Shown here: positions 47,927 through 57,911 of the stretch, one piece after another
How the letters are laid out: every line of letters begins with the position of its first letter
Numbering within the stretch: position 1 is the first letter of the stretch
Origin: Pseudogymnoascus destructans
Lineage: Eukaryota > Ascomycota > Leotiomycetes > Thelebolales > Thelebolaceae
DNA: 64,000 bases
Assembly (NCBI RefSeq): GCF_001641265.1
Contig: NW_020167521.1
Location: forward strand, 806,001 to 870,000
Direction: 5' to 3'
The notes under the pieces: generated by a model
Seen by the model: only the letters and a program-made list of their open reading frames with translations
The model's database searches: none
Told to the model about the DNA's origin: nothing
Position numbers and translations under genes: made by a program

Positions 47927-49735
47927 ATGTTAATTGCTATAACAGCTATGAGCCTTTCCCAAGCAAACCTTAAACCACCAGGGTTAAGGAAACGAAAATC
48001 AACGATTACGGTGACAGATGATGAGTTACAGAGGCAGAAGCATTCCAAAATGACGGCTGGTGACGGGCCTGAGCGTATTGATTCGACCACTATGGCAAAA
48101 CCAACAGATGAGATCGAGCCTGCCAATTCGACAATAATGGAGCCTGATGAAGTGGATGACGAAATCCTTACCGTGAATCCGTTCAAGGTGGAGGATCTGT
48201 TTGCTAAAATGAAACTTGAAAGGGAGAGAGCGACGGAGAAGGGTATAAGGGAGGGTCGACGGGTTATGAAAGAAATCTTGATATCCGAGCGATGTACATC
48301 CTGTGGAGCGAGAATACTCCACATGGGCAGATGCGACGACTGCAGTATATGTACGCCGTGTGGGCAGCAGATGTCTCGGGATGGAAAATGCCAAGTGTGT
48401 GCAAAGTTAAGATGTGAGGAATGGCGTGATAACGTCGATCAGAGTCCGATTCCTGACTCCGCTCTCGAATCCAGAGCTATGGACGTGCCAGGCCATCGAC
48501 ATGATCAAATCAATCCGAACGATGAGTTAGGGAAGCACCAGTCTCGACCAGATGCGATCAACTCAAAGCCCGAGGGAGAAAAAGCTGAAGTTGACAAATT
48601 GGAGTGTGCCGCCAGCTCTTTGTTGACTATGCCAGCTACCGAAGAGCCAGAGAACGAGCACGCAGTTGCCATGTGGTGTTACGACAGAACAAGAAGGCTG
48701 GCCAACTACAGGACAGGAAGGAGGGAGGTCGCATGAGACCGGCCCTGGTACCTGGAGGGGCAGCGGGGAATAGTAGTTCCGAAAGTATCACGTGACGGAC
48801 TCGCAGGATGATGAGAAGAGTCCTAAGAGTCCAGGACTCCGAGGACTCGAGTGAGTTCCCAGGAGTCCACTAGGCACGTGACGGACTCGCAGGATGATGA
48901 GAAGAATCCTAAGAGTCCAGGACTCCGAGGACTCGAGTGAGTTCCCAGGAGTCCACTAGGCACGACGCCACTATATAAGTAGATAGTTAGTTCTTAGATA
49001 GGAGCTTCGTGCTCAACTCAATACAGTATTTGTTATATACTAGTAACGTGTTACTTGAAGCCTTTGTGTCTGATCCCCTGCCTCCTCTGATAAGTAAACC
49101 TTTACGCAAGAGAACCTCTGTGTCTTCTATCGTTTAGAAGTCAGCGTTACATGTGGAAGTCCGTTGCCATCTCTTTGTTAACGATGCAGTCGTTCCAACT
49201 GATGCTTGACGATGACAGCGAATCTGACATCTGGAAGCTTGCTGCTAGGTATATGTTAGAAATACAACCAAGTCATGAGAGCGAGGGAAATTTGCCTGGA
49301 ATTGATTTTATAACCATTCAAAATGAAAAGAGGGGACTCAACGGGATCAAGGTAGTCCCCTTGCAGCAGATGGAGCGACTACTCTCTGGAATACCTGATG
49401 CTCAAATTGTGGCTTTTTTTATACTGTCCCACCTACCAGAGGAACATCACGCTCTGCTTTCGTGCACTACAATATTCGCAGAAGAACATACCCCTATCTG
49501 GCGTGGTCATGTTTTGTTTGAGGAGTGGTCAGAAGAAGAAAACGTCGCTTTTGCTTGCGAATTTTCTCGTCTCGTTCCTGAATCATCGGCCACAATATTC
49601 GTGCTACAGAAATGGCATGGACTTCTTGCGGTAAGTTAGCATGGACAGTTCTCTTACATTAAAGACTAATAAGCCGTACAGGTTCTCAATCCGATAATGA
49701 TTTCAATCTCTTCTTTATGTTTCGCTCAGACTTGA
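47927..49735 (+). pseudogene. Cys-rich hypothetical gene split by a solo LTR
   Basis: From ATG 47927 the frame encodes an acidic N-terminus and a zinc-binding-like cluster CTSCGARIL...CDDCSICTPCGQQM...CQVC at about residues 123-158. It runs into a solo LTR at 48677 after ...AVAMW (codon 250). The same frame resumes after the LTR at 49157 (KSVAISLL...) and continues to a GTAAGT donor at 49631; a last exon 49682-49735 (VLNPIMIS...) closes it. Taking out the LTR and one target duplication leaves one uninterrupted frame of about 430 codons, so the gene was intact when the element landed. As it stands, the product would end at 48736 inside the LTR. Function unknown. Confidence 0.72.
48677..49151 (+). 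mobile_element. Solo gypsy-type LTR with 5-bp target duplication
   Basis: 475 bp, begins TGTTACGACAG and ends CAGCGTTACA, flanked by TGTGG at 48672-48676 and 49152-49156. It is the same family as the LTR at 34467-35858. It carries two tandem copies of an approximately 86-bp unit (GTGACGGACTCGCAGG...CCACTAGGCAC) and a TATATAAGTAGATAG box. With no internal sequence left, it is the product of LTR-LTR recombination. Confidence 0.93.
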
Positions 49736-50167
49736 TAAAAACTGCAAAGCTTGTCTGGCCATGGTAATTTACAGCATCACCGACAGAGGTAAAGCAGATG
49801 GCACTTTGATGTGAACGCAGAGTTGTATCTTTCACGAAAAAGACAAGTCGGACACTGTCTCGCATAATTGCAAGGTGGTTGACATCGAGTTATGTTTTGT
49901 TTTGCTTGTTATTGTCTTCAAATTGTCATCTAGATTTTAACATAATCAACTCATATACTCTGCTATCAAATCATCACATGATCTTGGCTTTTCCGTTTCT
50001 TTTCGTCTCACAGGTGTATCTTGTGCCAGTTGGGATTGATTCCCGCCCGCTTTCTCCCCTATAAGTGAAGTGGCTACCCACTCGACTGTTCCCCACCGGG
50101 CATACTCTACATGTGGAATCATAACCGTCGGTGATGAACATGTTAGAAATTTGTTCTTATTAATAAT
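49736..50167. other. Intergenic, convergent 3' ends
   Basis: Between the split gene and the first pseudokinase. AT-rich; nothing recognised. Confidence 0.4.
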
Positions 50168-51196
50168 TCAGCATAGGCCAGTGACAGATCCTGGGTGTCT
50201 TACGTTCTTTAGGTCTTGTAGACTTCCCCAAGATGCCACCGACAAGAATTTTGCAGCTTGCGCTGACCACAGGTCTGGATGCCTGAGGATGAGCGAGTTG
50301 CCTGGCCCAGGAGGTATTCCGTTTTGCATCATTTCTATTGCAATGACGCCTAATGGACGGGTGTGGGTTAATGCAGAGGCCTCATAATCGTCCAAAAAAG
50401 CTGCATAGTTAGTCCTTATCGCAACGCTGGCATGGTGGCATACCTATTTTAACACAACCGTCTAGAGTAAACAAAACCTTGGAAGTATTGAGATTGCTGT
50501 GTACTACCCCGTTCTTCGACAAGTGCCAGATCCCCTCAAATAGCTATGACGCTTAGCAGATGATCAAGATTCGAAATGCAACATTACCTGACAGCATACG
50601 GCAGAGATGTGAATCTCTTCCAGTGGCAATGGGACTGCCATGACCTGTTGCAACGTGGCGACTGTATATTCCATGACTGCGAGCATTTTCTCCTCAATCT
50701 GATACATTTCCAGAAAAGCTAGTAAGTTGTGGTGGAAAGTCCATTTTAGCTCGGTAGTGCAGAGAACCGATCGTAATTCCTTTATCACAACCATCTGGAC
50801 AGGAGCTTTTCGTGTACATGCTGCTGTAACGATTCCCCCTCTGTCCAGAGTGCGGAGACTGCTATATGTATCCCAAGGGTCTTTAACCCAGTAGTTTATA
50901 AGCGGTCGCTTCTGGGGAACTTTCGTCTGTCTCTCTGAGTCCATAGTCGTCATTTCGAGCTGTAGTTTTTGAGGAATATATTTAGAAGCATCCCTCCTCT
51001 CTCGTTCCACTCGCGGAATCTCCAGCAAACCCAGGCTTTTCAATTTTATGACATCAAAATTCCCCGGAAAGGCCGTTTGTCTTGGGACTTGGGTCATTCG
51101 ATGGTGGTTTTCCAAGCACGTAGTTGATATCGTCTTGAAGTCGCCTTGGTTCAGCTCCGGCCACTGGGTATCACCTGACCCCCCCTTCCATGACAT
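50168..51196 (-). CDS. Pseudokinase A
   Basis: Three exons, 51196-50588, 50543-50444 and 50400-50168, give 313 residues. Kinase-like marks: MVVIKELRS with the ATP-binding Lys, an N-lobe with LLAFLEMYQIEEKMLAVMEY as a hinge-like stretch, and GVVHSNLNTSKVL in the catalytic-loop position, where HRD is replaced by HSN so the catalytic Asp is gone. CVKIAFLDDYEA stands where DFG should be. The second exon is exactly 100 nt, starts in phase 0 right after a Gln, and encodes the catalytic loop; this is shared with pseudokinase B at 52900. Probably a binding or scaffold protein rather than an enzyme. Confidence 0.68.
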
Positions 51197-51851
51197 GACG
51201 GATTATCTGAAATTGTTTTCTCGGAAGCGGATATCAATCGGAGATATGGCAGTTTGTTATTATTACCACGGAATGAGCCAAGGTGGTGGTTGTTAGATTC
51301 CATCCGTTGTGACGGATGGTCTCGAGGTGCAGTGGTCCACATCGACCTCCTGGTGAGGTGGTCCTGAGGTGGAGTGGCATTTCACCACTCAGGGTGGTGA
51401 AATGATCCACTTTACCGTCACAGGGGTCTGAAGATGGCAAGATGGAACGATTTGCCATCCGTCGCGTGTGGTGATCCGAAATGTGCAGCCTCCCATACGA
51501 TGATCTGCAATATCGTATCTCTCGTGAGTAGGAATTGACAAGTTCCAAGATACCCGAGTACATAGATAAAATCCAACAAATCATTCTCTTACTATGGGAC
51601 TGCATGAAGACGATCGGATGGTGACAGGCGATCGATACCGTCGGTTAAGACCATCGGGTGGTGCCCCTCAAGTTTGGGACGCCAGGATTACCGTTTCTGG
51701 AGATATACGATCTCTGACATCTTCGCGTAGTCGTAGTTTGCCATGAAATGCCAGCGACAGTCTACGACTATCCTTTTCTGACTATAGCTTTCAAAATCAC
51801 AAGAGACAGCATAAGCTCCTCTGTTCTGTGTCTAATATACTCTATCGCAAC
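51197..51851. promoter_or_regulatory. Divergent intergenic region with palindrome
   Basis: Between pseudokinase A (minus) and the MADS-box-like gene (plus). A perfect 11-bp inverted repeat, CATTTCACCAC with its complement and a 5-nt spacer, is at 51378-51404, inside a GGTGG/CCACC-rich stretch. Confidence 0.4.
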
Positions 51852-52192
51852 ATGAGCAACGTACGGAAACGCCAAAGCCAGAATGCATCTAGAAGGAGAA
51901 GTACTTTGACCAACAAGGCATATGAGTACGCGGAACTATACGGCGCGGATGTTGCCTTGATCATCTACCAGAAGGGGCGCTATTATACTTACGTATCTCC
52001 TGGCAACCCATGTTTTCCACCATCCAAGAAAGAAATTGTAGGTTCTCTTCTGACTTCGATGACATTTTACTAAATGGTGGCAAGATGAATTCTTTTCCAA
52101 TGCCTATAAATATGTTGCCACATGACGCCGACACGAAATGCCAACGGAAACGCAATCCAGAAGATCCAGAGCAAGTGGGAAGTAGAGAGTAG
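51852..52192 (+). CDS. MADS-box (SRF-type) domain-only protein, 97 residues
   Basis: Exons 51852-52037 and 52085-52192; the 47-nt intron has GTAGGT, a TTTACTAAAT branch site and an AAG acceptor. The protein reads KRQSQNASRRRSTLTNKAYEYAELYGADVALIIYQKGRYYTYVS when its short segments are put in order, matching the second half of a MADS-box: the basic helix with its KKA-EL-like end and the strand VALIIY-x-G-YY-Y. The usual first third (MGR-KI-I) is shortened, and no SAM or MEF2 extension is present. DNA binding and dimerisation are possible but unproven. It lies between two paralogous pseudokinases and is transcribed away from the first. Confidence 0.65.
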
Positions 52193-52899
52193 AGGGGCGC
52201 AGATACGAATATTGCCATGGTGCCAAGTAGACGGGATGAGGCTCTCACCAAATGACCGATGGCATCGATAACCTCTCCCCACCAAGTGGTCTGATGAACA
52301 CTGGGCCAACATTGCAAGTTCATGCACGTAAATCAAATATGTTGCTATGGTTGGCTTTAGATAGTGCAGAAGATGTATAAGCGAATTCAATTCATATATG
52401 CCGTTGTTCATAAGTCAGGCTCTGAATCCTCGCCTGAATCAGGACAGATCATTTCATTAAACTTAATTCTGCTGTCTCTTGCATTTGTTGTTCAAATGTG
52501 AAGAGACTGCCATGTTCGCGGTGCCTCATGGCCAAAAATCGTAACCGATGGGGTGGAGAATCAAATGGGTGGAAGGTTATTGGGTGGAGGTTCAATGGGT
52601 GGAAGATTATTAGATGGAGGATAAATGGGTGGAAGATTATTGGGTGGAGGTTCAATAGGAACGGCACGAGTAGAGGGTTAGTTAACCCCTGTCGATCGCG
52701 CGGGACACTGTGAGGACCAGGGACAATCCAATGACCCACAAGTATAGTGGTGATGGCACCCGTGAGTACGTACGTACCGGTACGTACTGGCCCCGCTACG
52801 TCATCTTGAAGTTGCACGACCGATTGTGGCTTTGTGTAGGATTTCGCAACCCCTAGAAGCTTAAGCATCCCAAAGTGCGAACCTAGGATATGTTGCAGT
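52193..52899. other. Intergenic with 15-bp minisatellite
   Basis: Between the MADS-box-like gene and pseudokinase B. It contains the array listed separately and a TACGTACGTACCGGTACGTAC-like palindromic stretch near 52767-52787. No gene seen. Confidence 0.4.
52549..52664. repeat. 15-bp minisatellite GGGTGGARRTTMWAT
   Basis: About eight diverged head-to-tail copies, alternating between GGGTGGAGGTTCAAT and GGGTGGAAGATTATT. Confidence 0.85.
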
Positions 52900-54104
52900 A
52901 TGAGTCACCGTTGTTCTGGTAGCTTCTATTCACAGTTGCTCACCCCCCCACCCAAAGGCCTCCACGAGATACATTATCTTACAAGCCTGCTTCTATCTTC
53001 TAATCCTCGTCAGCAATTCGCATTTCTTTCTTCCTCCCATTTCTCTTCGCTACGCAGTATGAGAGAAGGACAAGAGATGCAGCGTTCTGATACTTCAGAA
53101 ACCATGCCATCTCCTGCTGGGGAGCATCAAGTTTTATTTCCAGAACAGCCTCATCCATCGCTGAGGACTGGAAGAGAATTATGGTCTGCAGGAGAGAGGG
53201 TTATTCCATCATTTGACTGCAGCCCATGGGACTTTTACGAAAAGTTTATCGAACTTCACACGGGGGACTCTCTAGTTCTCTGCGATGATAGATCCACAGT
53301 GCGAGTAATTCGTGTCTTTCGAAAGGTTGAATCTGGAAGGACATCTCCAGTAGATACACATGCAGAAGGCATGGTTTGTAGTTCCCCTGCCGACTCTGTC
53401 AGATCAGTCTCCTCCCCTCCAGAACCACCATCCTTCTGTCTCCTCCCTATCAGGCATCAGAATTTTGTTGGTATTTATGAAGAGTATTTCTTTAATCATC
53501 AAATCTTTGCTATTACCGAATATGTTGGATTTTCTCTCGAGACCCTTCTACAACGCGGCATCCGCCCCTTGGAACCTGAGATAGCATATATTATCAGCCA
53601 AGCGAGTTGAGCCCTAATCCTTCATCCTAGGTTAATACTAATTCAATAGGTTCTGGCGGGCATACAATTTATCTGGTCAAGGAAACTCCCCCACCCCCGT
53701 ATATTGGCACGAAATGTTTTGATTTCTCCGATGGGGGAGGTGAAGATCGGTGAGCAACAAGCCAACCCGAGGTGAATCCCCAGACTAACCAAGTCCATCT
53801 AGATCCTATGGATTTTCCGAGTAGCGATGGCCAAACTTCAGAAAACATGGACTGTTTGAAGACGCTTATGCTGTGTATGATGCATGAGCGCAGTGCAGCT
53901 CCAGTGCAGCCTTGGTCAGCTGAAGCAGTCCACTTTATGACGGCCACCTCATGGGCGTCTCCTTATGAACTGTCTGATGTGAGTCTCACTGCCTGCTGCA
54001 TTATCTGCTACTAATAGTGTCAAGCACGTATTTATAACTCGCTGTTCAAGCACTGCAGTGGTCCTAAACCCTCTCTGTATGCTGTCTCACTTCCTCGTAA
54101 CTGA
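52900..54104 (+). CDS. Pseudokinase B, paralogue of pseudokinase A
   Basis: Exons 52900-53601, 53650-53749, 53803-53978 and 54018-54104 give 354 residues. An alternative start is ATG 53059. Kinase-like marks: STVRVIRVFRKVES (no clear ATP-binding Lys), QNFVGIYEEYFFNHQIFAI and TEYVGFSLETLL as the hinge, and LPHPRILARNVLISPMGEVKI, where the catalytic Asp is absent. Exon 2 is 100 nt, in the same phase and position as in pseudokinase A. The first intron starts with GC rather than GT (GCGAGT...AATAG), the only placement that keeps the frame and matches the paralogue. Likely a non-catalytic binding protein. Confidence 0.66.
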
Positions 54105-54533
54105 AGATGTGACTTTATGTCAAGGATTCCATAGACGAGAACTTGAGCCTACGTCGAGAGATCCATGGGAGAGGTGAACAACGAGTTCGCTTTCCGCCAG
54201 TTCCTGTTATAGTACTTCTTGCTACCGTATTTTACAATGGGTTTGGGTGTTTGGGAGCCCTAAGATGACAAATGTTTTGCTTTAGTCTTCTATAGATGCG
54301 CATATCTTTGAATAAATGATTTTCTCCATCCACATTTCAGATTGAATGCACGCCACGAAGAACCGCCCCGCGTGATACCAGCCAGCCAAGTAATGTCTTC
54401 GCTGTCACATTATAGAAAGACATGACAGTGGGAAGATTCAATTTACTTCATCGATTGTTTCTATACGCTCTCAAAAGATGCAAAGCATCGGCCATAAAAA
54501 TGAAAAGTCATAGTGAAGAGTACTGTTTTGATT
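54105..54533. other. Intergenic, convergent 3' ends
   Basis: Between pseudokinase B and the DUF3723 gene. Nothing recognised. Confidence 0.4.
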
Positions 54534-56952
54534 TCAATGCCGACTCCTCTTTGGCCTACTGCCTGCAAAAGGATCTGCATCAGACGTCGGTTTAAACACA
54601 ACTAGCTGGCTATCAATGTGGAGACCATCGTCCTTGATCAAAAGCACAGTATTCGTCCCATTACTAGTCACTGCTTGGAAGCATTGTCCTGGGACTAGCA
54701 AGTTATATAAGGTATCAAACGGCCTGATTCCCTTTCTCGTGTACTTTTTCGCCATCCGGTCCACCTCGGATGGTTCAGAAGGGTCCACCAAAAGACTTCG
54801 ATCGGTCCTCAATACCCTTCCCTCAAGAATTTTGAATTCAATGCGGATCTTGGAAGGGGAAGGAGGCACTACCTGCAGCTGTGTGTCCAGGTTCTGCTCT
54901 CTAGAGTGTTCTGCTGGATCCTCAGTAACTTCAGGGATGCTGGCGAGTCCCCTCGCTATAATTCTCTCAATGTCAATTTGCGTGTCCCGCCTCTGATCCC
55001 TCTCTGGCACTTGGAATGAGTCATCCGCCTCTTGTGCATCATTTCCATCACCATTCAGCCGTTCCTGGCTGTCCCGTTCAGATTGTTCTTGGTGAAGTCT
55101 CTCGCCATCTAATGTGTTCTGTCTGAGCCGCTCGCCATCTGTCTCGAGATCTACCTCTGATACTTGCGTTTCGAGAAATGGAGAAGATGCTGCCCGTTCC
55201 ACACCAGCATTGGGCGGTGGTGCAGGGCTAGAACGGCAGTGTGTGATTATCTTCGGCAGCCTACCAAAGAATGCAAAGTACACTGACCTACGCACAAAAA
55301 ACGAAGTGATGCTCTCGCCTTGCTCTTCTTGGTCTGACTGGAGATTGCTTATGTAGAGAAACCTTCTATCTCTCGCATGAGCCTCCTCGTCTGGAAACCC
55401 ACATCGGGGGCCGGCCGTGTCTGGACCGTCGCTGACGAGAACGGGACACGACCGCTCGGTATTCTGAGGTCTGGCGGTTGCAAATAATCCCAAGATCTTG
55501 TCGATATGAGATTCAATGTCTCCATCACCGTAATCATAGCGATCCTGATTTCGCGCTCTTAGTAATGCATCACGTGCAATCTCTCTGTCCGAGGACCGTA
55601 GCATTAACGCCGTTATCTCATCGCTTTTAAACTGCAACTTGTCAGCAAGAACTGCAAAGTCAGACAGTTTAGCTTCATTGGCATTTGGAGTCCTGGCTTT
55701 CGCTAGAAGCTTCTTCTTCTTCTTTGTCTTCACCTCCCGAGGGGCAGGCAAATCAGGATAGTCCCGCATAGTGTACAACCATAACTGGGGATAGGTAAGC
55801 TGCCAATTCTTCGATTTCTTCCCCAACTGTGTAGAATATGTGGAGTGGGCCTCTTGGATGACGAGTTGGTCCGTTCCAAAAAAAATGTTGTTTAAGGCGC
55901 TGCGCATCGTCTGTTTTGGAGACGGCTTAATTAAGTGCCTCATGCTGCCTACGCATGCTTCCAGATACTTGAGATCCTCAAAGAAGGTGTAGAGGGATGG
56001 TATTAGGCCGCTGATGGTACGCAAACCACTCCAGATGATCTCACGGCTCTCCAGGTTAAAGCCGGAAAATATCTGTCCGCTCACCAATTGGCCGTGCAGC
56101 GCCTGGGCATCCCGCTTCGACGACTTGGGGGCCATGAGCTCCACGGCCTTTACTGTGGCTTGGTCAACCATCAGCATCGCTTCTTTGTTGTGACGGAGGA
56201 GCTGGGACCAAACATCCTTGATGTGCGTGAGATAGGTCAAGACCTCCTGTTTCAAACGGTTTCAGTAATGAGCAAGCTAGATATGTCAATCACGGCAGAC
56301 TCACGTCGTCACAACTCATGCTCATCATTTTATTCAACGTACTAATTCGCATCCCGCCCCAGAGGCCGGGGATACCCAACAGGTCGTCGAAGGCTGCTTT
56401 AAAATCGCCATGACGGGAGACCTGCTCGAGACACCTCGTCCCATGGGCCGACAGACGAGCCCACCATCGCATTTCCGAGTACCGATCCCGATTTAGCTGA
56501 TATTTTTGGATCTTACAATAGATCTCGCCATCTGACGGCGGCTGCTCGTTTGAGTGCTCCTCGATCAAGGCCTTCTTGAGCTCGTCGTCGATATCTGTAA
56601 GGGCTTGTCAGCAACGGCCACATCACTCATACAACAACTTCATACCTGCGAGGTAAATATCCACCGTCCACCATCTCTCCTGCAGAGGTAGGACCTCTCG
56701 CGCTGCCAGAACTCGGTGTCGCTCATGGAGGCAGCGGAGTTGGAATCCTGATGGAAATCTGAGCTCTGGATGAGGGTCGGCGCCATTAGTCAGCAGCATC
56801 TCAGCCGAGACCTGTGAAGCGTGGAGGACATCGTCGAGCTGGGACTGATCAATGACAACTGGGATATGGTTCCGTGACACTCGGTCACACTGCCCTTTTT
56901 CAAAGCACTTCTTCACCTTCTCAAGCCACGGAATTCTTGATCTGATTATCAA
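54534..56952 (-). pseudogene. DUF3723-family gene, 5' end lost
   Basis: Exons on the minus strand are about 56952-56646, 56594-56305 and 56246-54534, about 770 codons in frame. Family text: EKGQCDRVSRNHIPVVID, RCLHERHRVLAAREVL, RWWTVDIYLA, SDGEIYCKIQKYQLN, EMRWWARLSAHG, GIPGLWGGMRI, then a long middle and an acidic Glu/Gln/Arg C-terminal half ending in a beta-rich domain (GQCFQAVTSNGTNTVLLI). The family has no proven biochemical role but is a recurrent cargo gene of fungal Starship elements. The frame has no ATG at its left end: it stops in a 31-bp perfect inverted repeat at 56929-56993, so the N-terminal exon is missing or rearranged. Confidence 0.82.
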
Positions 56953-56993
56953 GCTGATCCTCGATCAGCTTGATAATCAGATCAAGAATTCCG
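56929..56993. repeat. Perfect 31-bp inverted repeat, 3-nt spacer
   Basis: Arms 56929-56959 and 56963-56993 are exact reverse complements (GGAATTCTTGATCTGAT... against ...ATCAGATCAAGAATTCC) with CTC between them. It overlaps the first readable codons of the DUF3723 gene. Confidence 0.95.
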
Positions 56994-57269
56994 ATCCCGA
57001 CAATACTCAACGATCGAAGGCCAGCCTTGAAGTATCTTTGAGCCTATTCCAGCTGGCGATCCGAAGCATCAAAATAGGAAAAGGTTAATGATAGTTGGCC
57101 AGTCTCACCAAGAAGAAGAGCTGTCTGGCACCATTGCCCACAAGTCTGTTAGTATACAGGATTCGCAAACCCTTATCAATGGAAACACAAGGGCCCCATC
57201 ACTAACTATCCTAACATATTCGCCGTCGGACTAGCCCTTGCTAGACAGCCAGATTGTCCAGTCGTTAGG

Positions 57270-57911
57270 ATGAACCACAATGGCCTAGATAATCATGTTG
57301 GACACCACGCATTGCAGGACTACCAGATGCAGTTGATGTTGCTTGAGCAGCAAAACAAAAAAAGATTATTGATGGCACAAGAAGCTTTCAAAGAGCAAGA
57401 TACTGCGCCACAGACAATTCCTTTTGTACTGAATCAACTCAACATCGCACATATCTCTGTTAAAGAGTTGCTAGCAAATCTTCCCACTTATTTTCAAAAT
57501 ATCGAAGATTTCAAGTCGTCCATTCCCCGAGATATCAAGACTCTGCAAGGCTATGAAGAGAAGCTCGATAAGAAGGAAGCCGAAATCAAAGCTTTGGAGA
57601 ACAGGTACAACGAGCTAATTCAAATGACGCCAGAAGCCCAGCAAGGAGAGCTACAGCAGGTCAGGGATAGGGCCATGCTCACAATGCAACAAGATCGGGA
57701 AGGATTGACGCGAGATAGAGACAATACTGTTGAAAAGATTAAAGAAAAGAATGGACGGATTGAAGGGTTGGAGGTGGCGTTGGGGAGGTCCAGGGAGTTG
57801 ATGCCAGAGCTGATTGAAGACCTGAAGAAATTGGCCCCGAAATTGCGTGATGTGCAAATGGACAATTCTAATGATAGCATCGGAACAATTGGAGATACCC
57901 ATGGAGGTTAG
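57270..57911 (+). CDS. Hypothetical coiled-coil protein with HALQDYQMQLMLLEQQ motif
   Basis: A single-exon frame of 213 residues. The N-terminus carries GHHALQDYQMQLMLLEQQNK, a short helix seen at the front of many unrelated fungal accessory proteins, followed by KKRLLMAQEAF. The rest is a long coiled coil (LQGYEEKLDKKEAEIKALENR, partly quoted, and IKEKNGRIEGLEVALG). No enzymatic domain. It stands head-to-head with the truncated DUF3723 gene. Confidence 0.6.
   Translation: MNHNGLDNHVGHHALQDYQMQLMLLEQQNKKRLLMAQEAFKEQDTAPQTIPFVLNQLNIAHISVKELLANLPTYFQNIEDFKSSIPRDIKTLQGYEEKLDKKEAEIKALENRYNELIQMTPEAQQGELQQVRDRAMLTMQQDREGLTRDRDNTVEKIKEKNGRIEGLEVALGRSRELMPELIEDLKKLAPKLRDVQMDNSNDSIGTIGDTHGG

Noticed and set aside
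52449..52868. 139-codon minus-strand frame with HPF/HLI repeats
   Set aside because: Reads through the 15-bp minisatellite, which makes the repeats artificial.
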